Origin: Planctomycetota bacterium
Lineage (GTDB): Bacteria; Planctomycetota; Phycisphaerae; WQYP01
NCBI GenBank assembly: GCA_021818445.1
Contig: JAKAEB010000004.1
Span: 41,947 to 105,946, forward strand
Length of the DNA stretch: 64,000 nt
Reading direction: 5' to 3'
The notes under the pieces are model-generated. The model was not told the origin of the DNA. It worked only from the letters and a program-made list of their open reading frames with translations, and ran no database searches. Below are positions 26,830 to 36,378 of the stretch, piece by piece. The position numbers and the translations under genes are program-made. Positions within the stretch are counted from its first letter, which is position 1; each line of letters begins with the position of its first letter.

Positions 26830-28497
26830 ATGCAATTTGCTGATATTGACGCGGACCGCCCAACACGCGAGGGCCTCTCCGCCCGATACGCGGAATTATT
26901 CGCCCTGATGGACGGTGGTGACGCGCCAGATGCTGTGCGCCGCTGGGAGTCAATGCGCCGGGAGACCGATACATGGTTTTCGCTCACGCATCTCCGGTTT
27001 TCACAGGATACGGCCAGCGCTCAATACAAGGCGGAACGTGAATACGCCGATCAAATGGGCCCGGTAGTGACAGAATATGAAACCGGGATGAAACGCAGAA
27101 TTCTCGCCGCGGAGCAGGGCCAAGGCTCGGCACCCGTGCCGACACACCTGCAGGCTTTGTGGCGTATGGACATCTCAACGTTTGATCCGGCAATCGCCGC
27201 CGACCTCGAAACTGAATCCGGACTTGAATCCCGCTATACCCAGTTGCTCGCCAGTGCGAAGATTGCATTTGAAGGGCGTGAATTCAATTTGGCGGGGTTG
27301 CAGCCATTCCTGCAAAATTTGAATCGGCCGACGCGCCATCAGGCCGCCGCCGCGATGTGGAATTTTTTCCAATCGCACGGGGAGGAATTGGATAGTCTGT
27401 ATGATCAACTGGTTAAACTGCGCACCAAAATCGCCCGGGTGCTTGGTGACGCCGTATTTACGCCCCTTGGTTATCGCCGCATGCGGCGGGTGGATTATGG
27501 CCCGGCCGAGGTGGAAACTTATCGAACGGAGGTGCTCACGCATGTCACACCGCTGGTAAGCCGCCTGATGGAGAGAAGAAAGCGCGACAATAATCTCGAC
27601 GACTTATACGCATGGGATGAACCGGTTATCGATCCGGCCGGCAATCCAACGCCAGCGGGGGACAGGCAATTTTTAACCGGCGCTGCGCAGGGAATGTTTG
27701 AACAGATACATCCTCTTCTCGCCGACTTATACCACCAGATGCTTGATGGCGGATTTATGGATCTGGACAATCGACCGACCAAAGCGGGTGGGGGCTTTTG
27801 CACGTCGTTTCCAAAATTTGGCATGCCGTTCATTTTCGCCAATTTCAACGGAACGCATCATGATATAGATGTTTTTACCCACGAAATGGGACACGCGTTT
27901 CAGAATTACCAAAGCCGCAACCAACCCATTCTGGACTACTTCTGGCCGACAATGGACGCGGCGGAAATTCACTCCATGAGTCTGGAATTTCTGGCCTATC
28001 CGCATATATCGTCTTTAATGGGCGACCATGCCGAGCGGTACCGCAGGATGCATCTGCAGGCGGCATTGGAATTTTTGCCTTATGGCGTGTGCGTTGATCA
28101 TTTCCAGCATGAAATATACAACCATCCCCAACTGTCCCCGCAGGATCGCAATCAAACTTGGCGCAGGCTTGAAGGCCTTTACATGCCGTGGCGCCAGTGG
28201 GGCGACCTGACATATCCGGCATCCGGTACCCGGTGGCAGGCGCAGCAGCACATTTACCGCTCGCCATTTTATTATATTGATTATACATTGGCTCAATGTG
28301 TGGCCCTGCAGTTCTGGCACCTTTCGCGTCAGGATTATGCCTCGGCAGTTGGGCGGTATGTCGGCTTATGTTCACAGGGTGGGTCGGCACCCTTTACGTC
28401 GCTGCTGTCATCGGCGGGTCTTCAATCACCGTTTGAACGCGGATCGTTGGCCGGGGTTGTACGGGAAGCCGCCGCATATTTGAATATTAGAACCTGA
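26830..28497 (+). CDS. M3-family oligoendopeptidase (PepF-like)
   Basis: A 555-residue zinc metallopeptidase. The zinc-binding HExxH is seen in FTHEMGHAFQNYQS near residue 355, with the downstream Glu in the AEIHSMSLEF segment. The N-terminal half is the helical lid typical of thimet/PepF-type enzymes, and the C-terminal region (YIDYTLAQCVALQFW) is also characteristic. It cuts short peptides in the cytoplasm. The ATG at 26830 has TGGAG upstream. It is 192 bp after the 1143-residue gene and could be partly co-transcribed. It is convergent with the next gene. Confidence 0.93.
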   Translation: MQFADIDADRPTREGLSARYAELFALMDGGDAPDAVRRWESMRRETDTWFSLTHLRFSQDTASAQYKAEREYADQMGPVVTEYETGMKRRILAAEQGQGSAPVPTHLQALWRMDISTFDPAIAADLETESGLESRYTQLLASAKIAFEGREFNLAGLQPFLQNLNRPTRHQAAAAMWNFFQSHGEELDSLYDQLVKLRTKIARVLGDAVFTPLGYRRMRRVDYGPAEVETYRTEVLTHVTPLVSRLMERRKRDNNLDDLYAWDEPVIDPAGNPTPAGDRQFLTGAAQGMFEQIHPLLADLYHQMLDGGFMDLDNRPTKAGGGFCTSFPKFGMPFIFANFNGTHHDIDVFTHEMGHAFQNYQSRNQPILDYFWPTMDAAEIHSMSLEFLAYPHISSLMGDHAERYRRMHLQAALEFLPYGVCVDHFQHEIYNHPQLSPQDRNQTWRRLEGLYMPWRQWGDLTYPASGTRWQAQQHIYRSPFYYIDYTLAQCVALQFWHLSRQDYASAVGRYVGLCSQGGSAPFTSLLSSAGLQSPFERGSLAGVVREAAAYLNIRT

Positions 28498-28535
28498 TAA
28501 ACCGGGTTATGCCCCTGTTCCTGCGCATCAGGGGG

Positions 28536-29594
28536 TTATTCCGTACAGTGCTCGGGCAGGCCCTGTCGATTGGCCGCCACAATTCCGAAGCGTTCCACCA
28601 GGCCCGACCACGCCATCAGCAGGCAGCCGTTGATAACCAGATCCAGCCAAACCAGGCCTACACCAAACCAGCGTGTGGTTTCGCTCATGATGGCAGACAC
28701 ATGTCCAATCTCGGCCGCCAGCACCAAACCGCATCCGCCCATGACGACAATGGCGCTGCTTGAAAGGAATCGGGCAGTGATATTACGCAGCGGGGAATAT
28801 TTATCTCCGCCGTCAAGGGCACTGATGAGGCCGGCCAGACAGCCCATCAGGCTCGCACCGGCGAATGCTGCTGTCACCCAGGAGCCACCCGCCGTCTGAA
28901 GCACCTGCCGCATCGCGACACCGTGTATCGATTCATACGCCGGCAGCGACCAGAGCGCTGCGGACGTCAGCCCGGCAAACAACTGCCAATGCCTCAGACA
29001 TCGCACGTTCGGATCCAGCGTGCGGGCGCGAAGTACTGCATTAAGTATCACCATGGCGGCCAGGCCAAATAGCGGCATAACCACCAGCGGTACTCCAACG
29101 GTCCGCTGTTCAAGAAGTGAAACGATCAGCAGGGCACCGAGGCTGAGGCTAAGACTCAACGCGAGGCGACCGCGATTCTGGGTTTTTAGAAACGGAATTA
29201 CGAGTATGCCAACCACGCCCACGACAACCTGCCAGTGATTTAATAATGATGGAAAGATCGACACCGCCGACCCATCTCCCGAAACGTGCCACCAGCTTGT
29301 CGCGAACTGATTTCCCGGCATGAACAATCCACCTACCAGCAGCATGGCGCCGGCCAATAAAACCATCGCCAGATTCATCAACCGTACATGCGCCGGAAAT
29401 GCTGCAATCGGATTGGCGAAGCGTGCATGCTCAACCGCATCGATGTCGCAATCGGGCGTGTCAAAGGTGACATTGACAGGATGTGCAATACGCGTCTGGG
29501 CAAATGGGATGATCAGGGGCACATTTGCTTCGGCCGTCTTACGCCCCCGAATTACCGATGCATCCGATGAACATTTCATATATTGAGTCCGCAC
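28536..29594 (-). CDS. Multi-pass membrane protein of unknown function
   Basis: A 352-residue protein with a cytoplasmic N-terminus of about 75 residues and seven or eight hydrophobic helices (for example LAMVLLAGAMLLVGGLF and WQVVVGVVGILVIPFL). I do not recognise the family. The GTG at 29594 is chosen because GGGAGG lies five bases upstream; the ATG at 29579 lacks this, and the longer ORF to 29660 is unsupported. It lies convergently after the M3 peptidase and downstream of the GT39-like gene on the same strand. Confidence 0.7.
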   Translation of the reverse strand: MRTQYMKCSSDASVIRGRKTAEANVPLIIPFAQTRIAHPVNVTFDTPDCDIDAVEHARFANPIAAFPAHVRLMNLAMVLLAGAMLLVGGLFMPGNQFATSWWHVSGDGSAVSIFPSLLNHWQVVVGVVGILVIPFLKTQNRGRLALSLSLSLGALLIVSLLEQRTVGVPLVVMPLFGLAAMVILNAVLRARTLDPNVRCLRHWQLFAGLTSAALWSLPAYESIHGVAMRQVLQTAGGSWVTAAFAGASLMGCLAGLISALDGGDKYSPLRNITARFLSSSAIVVMGGCGLVLAAEIGHVSAIMSETTRWFGVGLVWLDLVINGCLLMAWSGLVERFGIVAANRQGLPEHCTE

Positions 29595-29798
29595 TTGATC
29601 CTCCCGAAAAATTCGGTACCGAACAATCTCGTATCGATCTGACGGCCCTGCTCGACACATGCCCCAGACTTCACTGGTATCGGTAGGCAGGCCGGGCGGC
29701 TTGATGCACTTGCCGAAGGTCTCGCGTTGAACCGATAAAAAACGCTTCTCCGACCAGCTATGCGGCCCTCCGATTATTTTGGGGCGTTGTACGGTTGG

Positions 29799-31637
29799 TC
29801 AGTGCGCCAGCGTGATCGCTTGAATTGCTGTCCGTTGCGGTTCGGTCGACGCGTGGGCAAGCGATTTCGCCGGCGGGACTCTCACGCGATAAAGGGCCAT
29901 CGTCATGGTTCGGGCCGCATCCTGTTGATGGTTCCAAAAGCCGCCGGGACGACGTCGCCGTTGGATCAGAATCTCGTGCCAGACCGATAACTTGGTAACT
30001 TTTAAGCCGTCGGCATCCGGGATAGCCGGCCACGTATCGCCGTCCGGCAGCACATAGTATGTGGCTTTGTGTCTTGCTTCGGCCCGGCGAATGATGGAAA
30101 TTTCAATCTTGTGATACTGCGCAAGCTGCAATGGAACTTCCGCCCCCGACGGCAACCGGCGTCCAAGTAGCTTTAAGTAAGCGAGCACACGGGCCTTCTG
30201 GAGCGGGTGCGGCCCCGGTGTTCGGGATAGCTTTATGCATTGACGAAAAAATACTGGCGAAAATATCTGCAGGTTATACAGTCGGTAATCGGTCGTGCTG
30301 CCAAGGTAATTGCAGACAGGCGCGTCGGCGAATATCACCGCACCCGGTTTGACGTGCTGGCGCAAGGCGCGTGCCGCGGTCGCAAGATCCAGCTTGGTGG
30401 CATGCATTTGCTCCAGCGCCGGCACACTGCGCGTCAGGCAATAAGCCCCCGCCAATGCCGAAAGTGCACCGACTGCCAACGCTCGCATGGTGGTGTGCGT
30501 GCCAAAAATGCCGCGCATCGCCCAGAGCGCACAAAGGACCATGGCTGGCATAATATCAATAAAAAATCGCAGGTAGCCGACGGTATTGAGTCGATTGGGT
30601 GCCCAGTAATAAAGCAGATAAACGCCCGCACTTGGTACGATCCAGGCTGTCAGCAAAAGTGCCCACCTTCGTTTATCCGCCATTAATTGCCCCAGCCCAA
30701 GCACAACCAATGGAAATATGAGAAATAAGCCAAAGTTTTCGAATTGTCCCAGCGCGGTGATCCAGTTTCCCTGATAATTGGATGTTTGATCACCTGAGAC
30801 GAAATACCGCCAGCTAAATCCGCCCTGCTCCCCGCAATACCAGTAGCCCGTGCGCCATGGATACCCGAAACTGATCCAATTAATTCCCATCAGGATGACG
30901 ATTGGCAAGGCGTAAGCGGCGGCGGTAAGCCAGATGTCTCTCCAGGGCCGTCGGTCCTTGAACCGGGCAATTAATAGCGCCAGCAGCAGTGGGATACACC
31001 ACAACGCCTCGGTGTAGCGCATGAAGGGGCAAAAACCCAGTACCAGTCCGGCCGCCATCCCCCAACGCCAGCCGCCACGGCGCAGCCAAATCAGCAGCAG
31101 ACAGAAGCCGACAACCGTGAAGCCGAATGCCGCCCCATGCGAATTGGCGTCATCCGAGAACTGTAAAATGACCGGATTGGTCACCAGCAGCAATACGCCG
31201 ATGAGTGCCAAAAATTCATCTACCAATTGACTGAATAAAAAATACGCCGCCACCATCCCCGCCACCATGCAAATGGGGTCTACGGCATAAATGGCGTCGC
31301 GTCCGCCCATCTGCCACGCCAAGGCGGCCAACATGCCAACGCCGGGGGGATACTTGGCATAAACCCGGCCATCGGGCAGTTGCACCATCATGGCACCAAT
31401 AAATTGATACGGATTGTGTGGAATGAAATAAAGCCGCCCATGCTGGGCCAATTCCCGTCCCGTGGTCATGTAGCCGTTTTGATCCACGCCCTGATGTGCC
31501 GGAACAAAAAAGGTCATCAACAACAGGCCATAAGCGGAAATAATCGCCACAGCCGTTAAATGCGCTCCGACGCGGCCCACCCCGGGCTTCTGGGTGGCGG
31601 GCTTACTGAGATCGGCAGTCATAAAGGCGGTTCTCAT
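29799..31637 (-). CDS. GT39/ArnT-like membrane glycosyltransferase
   Basis: A 612-residue integral membrane protein with about ten to twelve helices and a soluble C-terminal part of about 150 residues. An extracytoplasmic loop after helix 1 contains VDQNGYMTTGRELAQHG, where an acidic residue is the expected catalytic position in dolichyl-phosphate-mannose mannosyltransferase (GT39/PMT) relatives. KYPPGVGMLAALAW in the second loop is also typical of these families. The likely role is moving a sugar from a polyprenyl-phosphate donor to a protein or lipid on the outer side of the cytoplasmic membrane. Donor and acceptor are unknown. Confidence 0.75.
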   Translation of the reverse strand: MRTAFMTADLSKPATQKPGVGRVGAHLTAVAIISAYGLLLMTFFVPAHQGVDQNGYMTTGRELAQHGRLYFIPHNPYQFIGAMMVQLPDGRVYAKYPPGVGMLAALAWQMGGRDAIYAVDPICMVAGMVAAYFLFSQLVDEFLALIGVLLLVTNPVILQFSDDANSHGAAFGFTVVGFCLLLIWLRRGGWRWGMAAGLVLGFCPFMRYTEALWCIPLLLALLIARFKDRRPWRDIWLTAAAYALPIVILMGINWISFGYPWRTGYWYCGEQGGFSWRYFVSGDQTSNYQGNWITALGQFENFGLFLIFPLVVLGLGQLMADKRRWALLLTAWIVPSAGVYLLYYWAPNRLNTVGYLRFFIDIMPAMVLCALWAMRGIFGTHTTMRALAVGALSALAGAYCLTRSVPALEQMHATKLDLATAARALRQHVKPGAVIFADAPVCNYLGSTTDYRLYNLQIFSPVFFRQCIKLSRTPGPHPLQKARVLAYLKLLGRRLPSGAEVPLQLAQYHKIEISIIRRAEARHKATYYVLPDGDTWPAIPDADGLKVTKLSVWHEILIQRRRRPGGFWNHQQDAARTMTMALYRVRVPPAKSLAHASTEPQRTAIQAITLAH

Positions 31638-31894
31638 GCAACTTTAGGCACAACGAAGCAAGGCGTAAATCGTTGCGGATTACCAATGTCTATTTGGAAA
31701 AATAAATCCGCACACCTCGCGCGGGGTGCAACTATCCCATCTCTGGCGCGTAAGGCTCAGCAGTGGATTAATATCGCCGACAGGCGGAGAAAACCAAAGT
31801 TGATGGCAGGCTGGTCAGCGATGCGAATGACTGCAAACCAGCATTGACCGTGCGGTTGATGGGTTTGCAGATGGTGTTTTTCAGGAGTGTAAAT

Positions 31895-32233
31895 ATGTTC
31901 ACCTCACGGAAGCCTCTGGTCATTGTGACGCTTACGGCAGCCATGGGTGCCGGGTTCATCGCCGGTAACATTTTTAACAGCCAATCAAGGACGGCACAGG
32001 CCGTTACGGTCCCCGTCGCGCCGATCACCATGATGACTGATAAGCGCAAGGATATTCATCTGATATTCATGGCTGCGCGGCGATTGCACATGGCCGCCAA
32101 AATTCTCGCCCGTGGTGAGGCCGAATATGGCGGGCACCGGGTGGCGGCTCTTGCGGCCACCCGCCAGGCACTGGAGCAGTGCAAGGCTGCCGCAATTTTC
32201 GTCAAGACTCATCACCCGCGGCACGGTGGCTGA
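31895..32233 (+). CDS. Small membrane-anchored or exported protein of unknown function
   Basis: A 112-residue protein with an N-terminal hydrophobic segment (PLVIVTLTAAMGAGFIAGNIF) followed by a short helical domain (LIFMAARRLHMAAKILARG...LAATRQALEQCKAAAIFV). The ATG at 31895 has AGGAG nine bases upstream; the ORF start at 31844 has no support. The helical part is amphipathic and could form a coiled coil. It lies alone between two minus-strand genes. No family recognised. Confidence 0.6.
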   Translation: MFTSRKPLVIVTLTAAMGAGFIAGNIFNSQSRTAQAVTVPVAPITMMTDKRKDIHLIFMAARRLHMAAKILARGEAEYGGHRVAALAATRQALEQCKAAAIFVKTHHPRHGG

Positions 32234-32303
32234 GGTTAAGCGATTCAGGCGTCCGGGAGAGAGATAATCTGTCTTCCGGACGCCAATTTTTGCTCCTGCG
32301 TAT

Positions 32304-32882
32304 TTATTCCGGTATGTGGTTTTGTCGCTTTAACATCAAATTTAAAATATGCGCCGCCACGGACTCAGGCGATCTGTCGGCGGCGACAACAACGTCGGCA
32401 ACCGATGCATAGATATCCTTGCGTTGGGCAAGCAACGCGCTGACCTCGCTCAAGCCGCCCGCTGACGTAAGATTCGGACGCGAGGATTGTGATGCCGTAT
32501 CGGCATTGATCCGTGCCCACAGAACCTGAGCCGGGGCGTCAAGCCAGATAACCCACCCGCAATCCCTGAGTCTCCTGGCATTCTCCGCTGCCAGCACCGC
32601 TCCGCCACCGGCACTGATAATCGCCCCGGGGATGTGCGTCGCCTGCCTGACCGCCTCCGACTCGAGCTTTCTGAAAAGCGACTCACCGCCACGATCAAAT
32701 ATATCTTTAATGGTCTCGCCTGCCGCATGTGTGATCATCACATCCGTATCAATAAACGGTCGGCCGAGTTGCTGCGAAAGCAAGCGCCCCACTGTGCTTT
32801 TGCCGCTGCCGCGAAAACCGATCAGCACGATTGAATCCGGCGATGGCTTATCCGCATCCGAGGTGACGGTATTTTTGTTCAT
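32304..32882 (-). CDS. aroK: Shikimate kinase
   Basis: A 192-residue P-loop kinase that phosphorylates shikimate at O-3 in aromatic amino acid synthesis. The Walker A is GFRGSGKST, the shikimate-binding region includes DTDVMI and FRKLESEAVRQ, and the GGG signature is ISAGGGAVL. The C-terminal lid/adenine region (RINADTASQSSRPNL) is present. The ATG at 32882 has AGGA six bases upstream; the start at 32888 is less likely. It lies downstream of the histidine kinase gene on the same strand with a 72-bp gap. Confidence 0.94.
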   Translation of the reverse strand: MNKNTVTSDADKPSPDSIVLIGFRGSGKSTVGRLLSQQLGRPFIDTDVMITHAAGETIKDIFDRGGESLFRKLESEAVRQATHIPGAIISAGGGAVLAAENARRLRDCGWVIWLDAPAQVLWARINADTASQSSRPNLTSAGGLSEVSALLAQRKDIYASVADVVVAADRSPESVAAHILNLMLKRQNHIPE

Positions 32883-32954
32883 CAGCAATCCTGCAATTAT
32901 CCGCGCCCGGGTTCACATGGTGCCGCTCCCGGCAGCGTGTGGGCCAGCGGCGGC

Positions 32955-34400
32955 TCATGACACCGGCAACTTTGGTACTTCGGGTTTGCCGCCCGCTACT
33001 CGACTCATTGGCCAGATACACCGCATGGTGGTGCCGATGTTTACCTGGCTTTCCAACTCAACAACGCCGCCCATACCCGCCACCGCATGTTTCACGATCG
33101 CCAAACCCAATCCGGTACCCCGATCTGATCCACCGCGGCTGCGATTAACCGTGTAGAACCGCTCGAAAACCCGCTGCCGGTCTTCCGGCGGTATGCCGCA
33201 CCCGGTATCTTTGACCTCTAATATTAAAAATTCCTCACGGTCCGTGCCTCCGGCGTTGCCCGTCCGTAGCGGCAGACCACGCTGCCCGGCAGCCGCGCGC
33301 ATCTGCCGGTAAGACCGCACGGTAACCGAGCCATGACTGGTAAATTTAATACTGTTGTCGACCAGATTTTTAAGCGTCAGTAAGATGAGCCGCTCGTCGC
33401 CGCGCATTACCGCCGCATCCGGCGCGATATCAAACCGAAGTTCAATTCCCTTCTGGGCGGCAATGGCACTGAAAATATGGGTCAGCACGTTTTGTAATTC
33501 CGCCAGTTTGATCAGGTCAGTCCGTACCAGCGCATTGGGGTCTTCGGTGCGCGACAGGTCGAGCAGGTCCTGTACCAGCAACTGTAATCGCGATACATGA
33601 CCACCAATGATATCCATGCACCGTTTAACCGTGGCTTGATCGTCAATGCCAGCGTCGAGTACGGTTTCAACTGCGGCGCGAATGCTGGCTAGAGGCGTGC
33701 GCAGCTCGTGGCTGGCATTGGCGGAAAAATCGGCCTTCATCTGGGTGCTGGCGATCCATTCCGTCTGGTCACGGAAGGTTAAAATAATGGGTGTTTGCGC
33801 CTGGCCGGCGACCACGCCCGAGGCGAGTACCTCAACGGATCGCTGGCGTCCATCCACCACCAGCTTGATGTGCCGCGTGCACCCCAGACCGGTTTCCCGT
33901 GTGGTGCGTATCAGTTCGCTCACACCCGTATCACGCAGAAAGTCTCCCAGATTTTCGTTTTTGGCCTCGCCCGGCGGCCTGCTTGCGCCCTCTCCATTTG
34001 ACAGCGTATGTCCGCGACCAATGTCTCGCAGCCAGGCAATCAGACGCGCGTTGCAGCAGATGATCCGGTTCTGGACGTCAACAATTGCCACCGGCTGGTC
34101 GATGTGTTCCAGCGTGGCATCCAATAATTTAGCCCTGAATTCCGTGTCCTGCCGCTCTTTGTCGCGTTGCTGAATCAGGCCGGCAAACAGATCGTAAATT
34201 TCTCGCAAATCGTTATCTGCCCAGCGCCGCAGCACAACGGCTTGGGCACCAATTCCGGCCGCCTGGGCCTCGGCAAATTTGCGCAGGGCCTGCAAATCAC
34301 GTCGCCGCCGACGTTCATCCGCAATCAGGCTCGCGGCCAGAATGGCCAGACCGGCCGCCAATAGCCCCACGATAATGATTAAAACGCTTGAAATTGGCAT
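32955..34400 (-). CDS. PhoR-like membrane sensor histidine kinase
   Basis: A 481-residue kinase with one N-terminal membrane helix (SVLIIIVGLLAAGLAILAASLI), an Arg-rich juxtamembrane coiled coil, a PAS-like segment (VAIVDVQNRIICCNARL), the HisKA box with the phospho-accepting His in NASHELRTPLASIR, and an HATPase domain with N, G1 (VKDTGCGIP) and G2 (GTGLGLAIVKH) boxes. There is no extended periplasmic sensor domain, as in short PhoR-type kinases. The start at 34400 places the membrane helix at the N-terminus and has AGGCG nearby; 34466 is an alternative. No response regulator gene is adjacent. It is divergent from ilvE. Confidence 0.92.
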   Translation of the reverse strand: MPISSVLIIIVGLLAAGLAILAASLIADERRRRRDLQALRKFAEAQAAGIGAQAVVLRRWADNDLREIYDLFAGLIQQRDKERQDTEFRAKLLDATLEHIDQPVAIVDVQNRIICCNARLIAWLRDIGRGHTLSNGEGASRPPGEAKNENLGDFLRDTGVSELIRTTRETGLGCTRHIKLVVDGRQRSVEVLASGVVAGQAQTPIILTFRDQTEWIASTQMKADFSANASHELRTPLASIRAAVETVLDAGIDDQATVKRCMDIIGGHVSRLQLLVQDLLDLSRTEDPNALVRTDLIKLAELQNVLTHIFSAIAAQKGIELRFDIAPDAAVMRGDERLILLTLKNLVDNSIKFTSHGSVTVRSYRQMRAAAGQRGLPLRTGNAGGTDREEFLILEVKDTGCGIPPEDRQRVFERFYTVNRSRGGSDRGTGLGLAIVKHAVAGMGGVVELESQVNIGTTMRCIWPMSRVAGGKPEVPKLPVS

Positions 34401-34466
34401 AATTCGCCTGAAAACTCCCGCAATCGTCCGCAATCCTTTGCCCGTCACCGATACCACCATTATCAT

Positions 34467-34482
34467 ACTACCGCATGGTAGT
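34467..34482. promoter_or_regulatory. Palindrome in the kinase-ilvE divergent region
   Basis: ACTACC-GCAT-GGTAGT, a 6-bp perfect inverted repeat just after TATCAT (34461-34466), which resembles a -10 box for ilvE. It could be an operator for one or both divergent genes. Confidence 0.35.
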
Positions 34483-34504
34483 TGTCAGCAGGAACGCAAA
34501 AGAC

Positions 34505-35392
34505 ATGGCGAAGCGGATTTGGTTAGATGGCAAGTTGGTTGATTCACAGCAGGCATCCGTCAACGTGTTTGATCACGGGGTGCTTTACGGCGATGGGGTC
34601 TTTGAGGGCCTGCGCCAATATGCGGGGCGTGTTTTCAAGCTGGATGAGCACCTCCGCCGCCTGTTTGATTCAGCCAAGTCCATCCGATTGGCCATCCCCT
34701 ACACCCGTGAAGAACTCGCCCACGCGATCCTTCAGACCACCGCCGCCAACGATCTTACCGACAGTTACATCCGTTTAATTGTGACCCGCGGAATTGGGGC
34801 CTTGGGTATTTCGCCACTTAACTGTGCCAAGCCCACCGTGGTGATCATCGCCGACCTTATCAAGATGTACTCTGAAGAAACCTATCGCACCGGCATGGCC
34901 ATCATTACCGCGAGCACCATTCGCACCAGTCCGGCTTCGCTGTCGCCCAAAATTAAAAGCCTCAATTACCTCAACAACATCATGGCCAAATGGGAGGCCA
35001 TCGACGCTGGCGTCTCGGAGGCCGTCATGCTTAACCAGCTCGGCTATGTGTGCGAGTGCACGGCTGATAACATCTTCATCGTGCGCGACGGCGTGCTTTT
35101 TACGCCGCCGGAAGAAAGTGGCATCCTGCTGGGTATTACCCGCGGAACGGTGATCGAATTGGCAACGAAAAATGAAATTCAAGTTCGACAGGTCAACCTG
35201 ACCCGGCACGATCTGTACACCGCCGACGAATGCTTCTTAACCGGTACCGGTGCCGAGATTGTGCCGGTGACCAGTATCGACCGCCGCGCTATCGGCAACG
35301 GGTATGTCGGCCCCGTGACTCAATCGCTTACCGCTGCCTTCCATAGAGAGGTGCGATCCGCATCGGATATTCCTTTGCCGGCGGCTCTTTGA
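34505..35392 (+). CDS. ilvE: Branched-chain amino acid aminotransferase
   Basis: A 295-residue fold-type IV PLP enzyme that transaminates branched-chain 2-oxoacids with glutamate. The N-terminus IWLDGKLVD...NVFDHGVLYGDGVFEGLR is characteristic, the PLP-binding Lys lies in SPKIKSLNYLNNI, and EAVMLN and GTGAEIVPV complete the cofactor site. The ATG at 34505 gives a standard N-terminus; the ORF start at 34475 adds ten atypical residues. D-amino acid aminotransferase and aminodeoxychorismate lyase share the fold, but the N-terminal and GTGAE motifs favour IlvE. Confidence 0.92.
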   Translation: MAKRIWLDGKLVDSQQASVNVFDHGVLYGDGVFEGLRQYAGRVFKLDEHLRRLFDSAKSIRLAIPYTREELAHAILQTTAANDLTDSYIRLIVTRGIGALGISPLNCAKPTVVIIADLIKMYSEETYRTGMAIITASTIRTSPASLSPKIKSLNYLNNIMAKWEAIDAGVSEAVMLNQLGYVCECTADNIFIVRDGVLFTPPEESGILLGITRGTVIELATKNEIQVRQVNLTRHDLYTADECFLTGTGAEIVPVTSIDRRAIGNGYVGPVTQSLTAAFHREVRSASDIPLPAAL

Positions 35393-35412
35393 CCGCTTGT
35401 GGGCTGCAGACA

Positions 35413-36258
35413 TTAAAATACCTGGCGCAGAAACGCCAGACTTTTTCTGGCGGCCTCCAGCGGCCTGGCGGTATGGGTATAGAGTTCCACCGTGGCGAAA
35501 CGGTCGTACCCAGTGCGTTGCATCGCCCGCACAATAGCCGCAAAATCGACTGTTCCCTCGCCTGGTATCATGTGGTAATGCTTACGCCCCGGCAGGTCTT
35601 CCAGATGGCAATTCCATATTCGCCCACGCAGCATCTGCAGCACCTGCGATGGCTTTTCACCCAGCACAATGCTGTGCCCCAGATCCAAATTGGCACCTAA
35701 ACGCCCGCTTCCCACCTCATCGATCAGTGCGCGTAATTCGTGCGCCCATTCAATGAGCAACAGCGGCTCGCATTCAATACCCACATCAATGCCCAGATGT
35801 TCCGCCCTGGCCATGATCGGCTTAAGTGATTCGACCAGACACGTCAGCGCTTTTTCCGGCGGCATCTCTGGTAAGGCCTTGCCGCTGGTGATGCTGATGT
35901 TTCTTGCGCCCACCTGGTGGGCGAAGTCTAACGTATGCAGAATTAATGAAATGCGATCGCGACGCAGTGCCGCCCGTGGCGATACGAGTGATGGTTCAAA
36001 AAATGGCTCCGGCGGAGGACTTTTCCAATAGCCGAAGGTGCAGTTGGCATTTACGTTTGACACCTGCAATTGAGCCTTTTCCAGCGCACGCACAATGGCG
36101 CTTACCTCGCGCCCGGGCCTTTTCGGATACCAGTGAGGCGCGTCGGCCAGGATTTCAATCCCCTCATAACCCGCGGCGGCAATGTCAGTTATTGCCCGCA
36201 GCAGCGTGTAGCGGGTAAAACCGTTGCTGGCATAGGCCAATGGGATGGGCTTCTTCAT
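35413..36258 (-). CDS. Sugar phosphate isomerase/epimerase-like TIM-barrel protein (EboC-like possible)
   Basis: A 281-residue xylose-isomerase-like (AP endonuclease 2) TIM barrel. Features are the N-terminal LAYASNGFTRYTLLRAITDIAAAGYEGIEI, mid-protein metal-ligand segments (GIECEPL, GANLDLGHS, NCHLEDLPG) and a GEGTVDF motif near the end, which is common in this superfamily. The substrate cannot be assigned. A similar protein (EboC) belongs to the eboA-F clusters of several phyla, but no other ebo gene is here. The ATG at 36258 is preferred to 36294. It is divergent from the Kdo hydroxylase gene. Confidence 0.85.
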   Translation of the reverse strand: MKKPIPLAYASNGFTRYTLLRAITDIAAAGYEGIEILADAPHWYPKRPGREVSAIVRALEKAQLQVSNVNANCTFGYWKSPPPEPFFEPSLVSPRAALRRDRISLILHTLDFAHQVGARNISITSGKALPEMPPEKALTCLVESLKPIMARAEHLGIDVGIECEPLLLIEWAHELRALIDEVGSGRLGANLDLGHSIVLGEKPSQVLQMLRGRIWNCHLEDLPGRKHYHMIPGEGTVDFAAIVRAMQRTGYDRFATVELYTHTARPLEAARKSLAFLRQVF

Positions 36259-36320
36259 GGCTGCAAATATACCCGCCGACACTTTTCTTCGCATGAGATT
36301 GTCGCAGTGGGATGGGCGAA

Positions 36321-36349
36321 TTGGTTACTTTACAACTTGCCGCTAAAAT
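36321..36349 (+). promoter_or_regulatory. Promoter of the Kdo hydroxylase gene
   Basis: TTGGTT (36321-36326), 17-nt spacer, TAAAAT (36344-36349). The expected start is near 36356, giving a 23-nt leader that contains AAAGGA eight bases before the ATG. Confidence 0.55.
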
Positions 36350-36378
36350 TTGACGCACTGTGCGGAAAGGATACTTTG

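Noticed and set aside
34475-34504. Ten-residue N-terminal extension of IlvE
   Set aside because: It starts within the palindrome/promoter region, and family members begin at the following MAKRIWLDG.
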